64,000 bases of DNA. It comes from CAYTBN01 sp964436045. GTDB lineage: Bacteria > Myxococcota_A > UBA796 > UBA9615 > CAYRNR01. Below the pieces are notes generated by a model, which searched no databases, had not been told where the DNA came from, and saw only the letters and a program-made list of their open reading frames with translations. Positions 61,784 through 64,000 of the stretch are shown piece by piece (positions within the stretch are counted from its first letter, which is position 1; each line of letters begins with the position of its first letter). Where the stretch lies: contig CAYTBN010000029.1 in the NCBI GenBank assembly GCA_964436045.1, forward strand, positions 23,137 to 87,136, read 5' to 3'. Made by a program: the position numbers and the translations under genes.

Positions 61784-63004
61784 TCAGGTCAGGGCGGCGG
61801 CCAGGCGGCGGCACCCCTCGGCGATCTGGGCCTCGTCGGCGAAGGTGAAGCACAGGCGGGCGTGCTGGCCCCCCCCCTCGATCTCGCCGACCTGCTCCTC
61901 GCGGGCTGGATAGAACGCGTTGCCGGGGAGGAACGCGACCCCCCGATCGACGGCAGCCTGGAACAGCTCGTCGCTGTCCTGTCCAGGCAAGGTCAGCCAG
62001 AAGAAGAACCCGCCCTCGGGCTCGTGCCAGCGCACGCGACCGGCGGGCAGGGTCGCGACCAGCTCCCGCTGCATGGTGTCGCGCTTGTTCCGGTAGTGAT
62101 CGACGATCCGGGTCAGGTGGCGCTCCAGGTGCCCGCGGCGGCAGTACTCCGCCACCACCGCCTGGGTGGCAGTCGGGGTGCACAGATCCTCGCCCTGGCG
62201 TAACAGCACCATGGCGCGGATCAGGTCCGGAGCGCCGACGGCCCAGGCGACGCGGATCCCCGGTGCCAGCACCTTGGAGAACGAGGACGCGTACAGCACG
62301 TGGGCCGCCCCGTCGGCCAGCCGGGCGATGGGGGGGATCGGCTCGCCGCGATAGCGAAGGCAGCCGTAGGGATCGTCCTCGAACAGGGGGATTCCCAGCT
62401 CGCCGGTCAGCTCGAGAAGCCGCCGTCGCCGTGGCTCCGAGAGACAGGCACCGGTCGGGTTGGCGAAATCCGGGATCGTGTACACCAGCTTGGGGCGGGC
62501 TCCCGTCTCGGCCTCCACCCGGGCCACCACCTCCGGCAGCCGCTCCACCTGCATCCCGTCGCCGTCGCACGGCACGCAGGCGAAGCGGGCGCCCACGTTT
62601 CGCAGGGCGTGCAGGGTGCCGGGGTAGGTTGGGGCCTCGACGACCACCACGTCGCCGGGGTCGATGAGCGCCCGACCCAGCAGATCCGCGGCCTGCTGGG
62701 AGCCGGTGGTCACCAGCAACTGGTCCGGTGGGATCTCACGGCCCAGGTGATCGGTCATCCAGGGGCGCAGCACGTCCAGCAGCGGTCCGTACCCCTCGCT
62801 TGCCCCGTACTGCAGCGCCGCGCGGCCCTCGGTCCCCAGCACCTCGGCGCTGGCGGCAAACTCGTCCACGGGGAAGATCGCCGGGTCGGGCAGCCCGCCG
62901 GCGAACGAGATCATCCCCGGTCGCTGGATCAGCTTGAACAGCTCGCGGATCGGCGAGGGGCGCATGCGCCTCGCGATGGCGGACAGGGGAAATTCGAAGG
63001 TCAT
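61784..63004 (-). CDS. Class I/II PLP aminotransferase (2-aminoadipate/MocR-type)
   Basis: A 406-residue fold-type I aminotransferase without a GntR DNA-binding part. Motifs: ISFAGGLPDPAIFP at the N-terminus, TTGSQQAADLLGRALIDPGD (cofactor phosphate region), PDFANPTGACLSEPRR, LFEDDPYGCLRYRGE and the Schiff-base Lys in SSFSKVLAPGIRVAW. Nearest characterised relatives are LysN-type 2-aminoadipate transaminases and kynurenine aminotransferases; the substrate is uncertain. ATG 63004 has GGGAGC upstream and gives the usual length. Transcribed divergently from the beta-helix gene. No amino-acid pathway genes lie nearby. Confidence 0.9.
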   Translation of the reverse strand: MTFEFPLSAIARRMRPSPIRELFKLIQRPGMISFAGGLPDPAIFPVDEFAASAEVLGTEGRAALQYGASEGYGPLLDVLRPWMTDHLGREIPPDQLLVTTGSQQAADLLGRALIDPGDVVVVEAPTYPGTLHALRNVGARFACVPCDGDGMQVERLPEVVARVEAETGARPKLVYTIPDFANPTGACLSEPRRRRLLELTGELGIPLFEDDPYGCLRYRGEPIPPIARLADGAAHVLYASSFSKVLAPGIRVAWAVGAPDLIRAMVLLRQGEDLCTPTATQAVVAEYCRRGHLERHLTRIVDHYRNKRDTMQRELVATLPAGRVRWHEPEGGFFFWLTLPGQDSDELFQAAVDRGVAFLPGNAFYPAREEQVGEIEGGGQHARLCFTFADEAQIAEGCRRLAAALT

Positions 63005-63161
63005 CGGCGGCTCCCGCGGGTCGATTGTCAAGGGATTGTAATCTCAACCGCGATTGGGGATAGAATTCGCAGTTGCGGACATGCCTTTTGCCCGGAGGGA
63101 GGTCCCGAGCCGGCCGCCGCGACGGCGCCACTGGCCACCGGCCACCGAGGGGAGCCGAACC

Positions 63162-63656
63162 ATGCATCGAATCGTCCGTACCGTCCTGTCCATCGCGCCG
63201 CGGACCGCGCTCGTACTGGCCCTGGTGGGGGCCACGACAGCCAGCGCCGACACGCTCCAGGTCTCACAGTGGGGCCTCGGCTACCCGACGATCAACGACG
63301 CCATCGACGACGCGTTGGACGGGGACACCATCGCGGTCGAGATCGGGATCTACAACGAGGACGTCGACTTCGACGGCAAGAACCTCACGGTGATCTCGGT
63401 GTCCGGTCCCGAGGTGACCACGATCCTCGGCAACTCGATGGCGGTGCGGATCGACAGCGGCGAGAACCCGGACGCGGTCCTCGACGGGTTCACCATCAGC
63501 AGCTACGGCAGCTACGGGCTGTACGTCAACGCCGCCTCGCCGACGGTGCAGTACTGCACCGTCGCGGACGTCTCGGGCTACGCGACCTACGTGTCGGGCG
63601 GGGGGTCGGTCACCTTCCTCGAGAACGTGTACGAGGACAACAGCTACACGTATTGA
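63162..63656 (+). CDS. Short beta-helix exported protein, probably cut by an IS
   Basis: A 164-residue protein with a signal peptide (MHRIVRTVLSIAPRTALVLA ... TTASA). The mature part starts a right-handed beta-helix like those of the two giant lipoproteins (YPTINDAIDDALDGDTIAVE; IYNEDVDFDGKNLTVISVSG; DAVLDGFTISSYGSYGLYVN). Such proteins normally run several hundred residues; this one stops after about five rungs with a TGA that belongs to the end of an adjoining insertion sequence. GGGGAG precedes the ATG at 63162. It is probably a disrupted surface protein. Confidence 0.75.
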   Translation: MHRIVRTVLSIAPRTALVLALVGATTASADTLQVSQWGLGYPTINDAIDDALDGDTIAVEIGIYNEDVDFDGKNLTVISVSGPEVTTILGNSMAVRIDSGENPDAVLDGFTISSYGSYGLYVNAASPTVQYCTVADVSGYATYVSGGGSVTFLENVYEDNSYTY

Positions 63657-64000
63657 GGGGCACCCGATTTCCTTGGACACCTGATAAGCCTCTACTCTGG
63701 AGGCCAGGAGACCCAGGAGATGACGCGAAGGAAGCAGCCCGTAGGGCGACTGGAGGGAGATCCGCCGGCCAGGCGGCCACATCGCCCAGGCCGGTGAAGC
63801 GGTGGACACGTGCGCGGAAGTTGGAAGTGGTCATGCGGATGATCCGCGGGGAATCCGTCGAGACACTCTCCCGCGAACTCGGCGTCGAGGTGTACCGCCT
63901 CGAGGAGTGGCGGGAGATGGCCATGGCGGGCATGGAGGGCGGCCTGCGGGCCAAGAAGAAAGAGGCGACGGAGGTCCTCCTGGACGAAGCTCACAAGGCC
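63654..64000 (+). mobile_element. IS3-like insertion sequence, left part (runs off right edge)
   Basis: From about 63654 the sequence changes character: TGAGGGGCACCCGATTTCC and CTTGGACACCTGATAAGCCT precede a transposase reading frame, as at the left end of IS3-type elements. The right end is outside the window, so terminal repeats and target duplications cannot be checked. The TGA at its first bases ends the beta-helix gene. Confidence 0.5.
63794..64000 (+). CDS. IS3-family transposase OrfA-like, partial
   Basis: From GTG 63794 the frame gives VKRWTRARKLEVVMRMIRGE followed by ETLSRELGVEVYRLEEWREM and GLRAKKKEATEVLLDEAHKA up to the window edge. This is the helix-turn-helix (Pfam HTH_Tnp_1-like) region of IS3/IS911-type OrfA proteins, which bind the element's ends. 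The same frame is open upstream (ATSPRP and AARRATGGRSAGQAA), but the nearest ATG (63720) is in another frame; a frameshift or a GTG start are both possible. Truncated by the window, so OrfB is not seen. Confidence 0.6.
   Translation, partial: MKRWTRARKLEVVMRMIRGESVETLSRELGVEVYRLEEWREMAMAGMEGGLRAKKKEATEVLLDEAHKA

Overview
The window is high-GC DNA (about two thirds G+C by eye) from a Gram-negative bacterium with a very large outer-membrane and periplasmic lipoprotein repertoire. At least nine lipoproteins carry Asp-rich low-complexity linkers just after the lipobox cysteine. Three other exported proteins end in a Cys / transmembrane / Arg tail like the MYXO-CTERM sorting signal. There are also MopE-type metal-binding repeats, an IgGFc-binding protein, a bacterial alpha-2-macroglobulin, a Ser/Thr kinase, and FHA and GGDEF signalling domains. 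This combination points to Myxococcota or a related former deltaproteobacterial lineage, probably environmental. I see no rRNA, tRNA, CRISPR array or phage.

Layout. 1-5.7 kb: the start of a carbamoyltransferase-like gene running off the left edge, two exported proteins (PKD-like; choice-of-anchor L plus IPT/TIG), an FAD-dependent oxidoreductase and a coiled-coil membrane protein, with a structured plus-strand candidate RNA between them. 5.7-18.3 kb: two paralogous Asp-rich lipoproteins, pgeF with a TPR lipoprotein, an ankyrin protein, two giant beta-helix lipoproteins and a nitroreductase. 18.4-27.6 kb: a CehA/McbA-type PHP lipoprotein, a chimeric PH-like/FHA gene followed by GGDEF, a small membrane ORF, a MopE-like lipoprotein, a radical SAM/SPASM protein and a fused membrane/lipoprotein gene. 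27.6-37 kb: IgGFc-binding lipoprotein and alpha-2-macroglobulin as an operon, then a thioredoxin-like domain and ArsC joined through an in-frame UGA followed by a hairpin (candidate selenoprotein), and a YkgJ-type protein. 37-43.4 kb: EamA transporter with a lipoprotein, class III aminotransferase, a serpin remnant, an amber-interrupted zinc-ribbon gene, a truncated acyl-CoA synthetase, a C45-like hydrolase and a lone flagellar rod-like protein. 43.5-58.5 kb: an alpha/beta hydrolase lipoprotein, a coupled glgB operon, and an operon of spermidine-synthase-like protein, FHA/winged-helix regulator, FG-GAP/Ser-Thr kinase and propeller lipoprotein. 58.5-64 kb: hydrolase, large palindrome, M23 peptidase, Ig-like lipoprotein, PLP aminotransferase, and a short beta-helix gene cut by an IS-like element running off the right edge.

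How it works together. Most genes make surface or periplasmic proteins of unknown role; intracellular metabolism is represented by glgB, aminotransferases and oxidoreductases. Several operons are tightly coupled by ATGA or TGATG overlaps. A recurring theme is broken or joined genes: an FHA tail fused to an unrelated membrane protein, a membrane protein fused to a lipoprotein, a serpin fragment, an acyl-CoA synthetase missing most of its length, and two in-frame amber codons. The most novel item is the Trx-UGA-ArsC reading frame with a bacterial SECIS-like hairpin, together with a 29-bp dispersed repeat that sits once inside a lipoprotein signal peptide.
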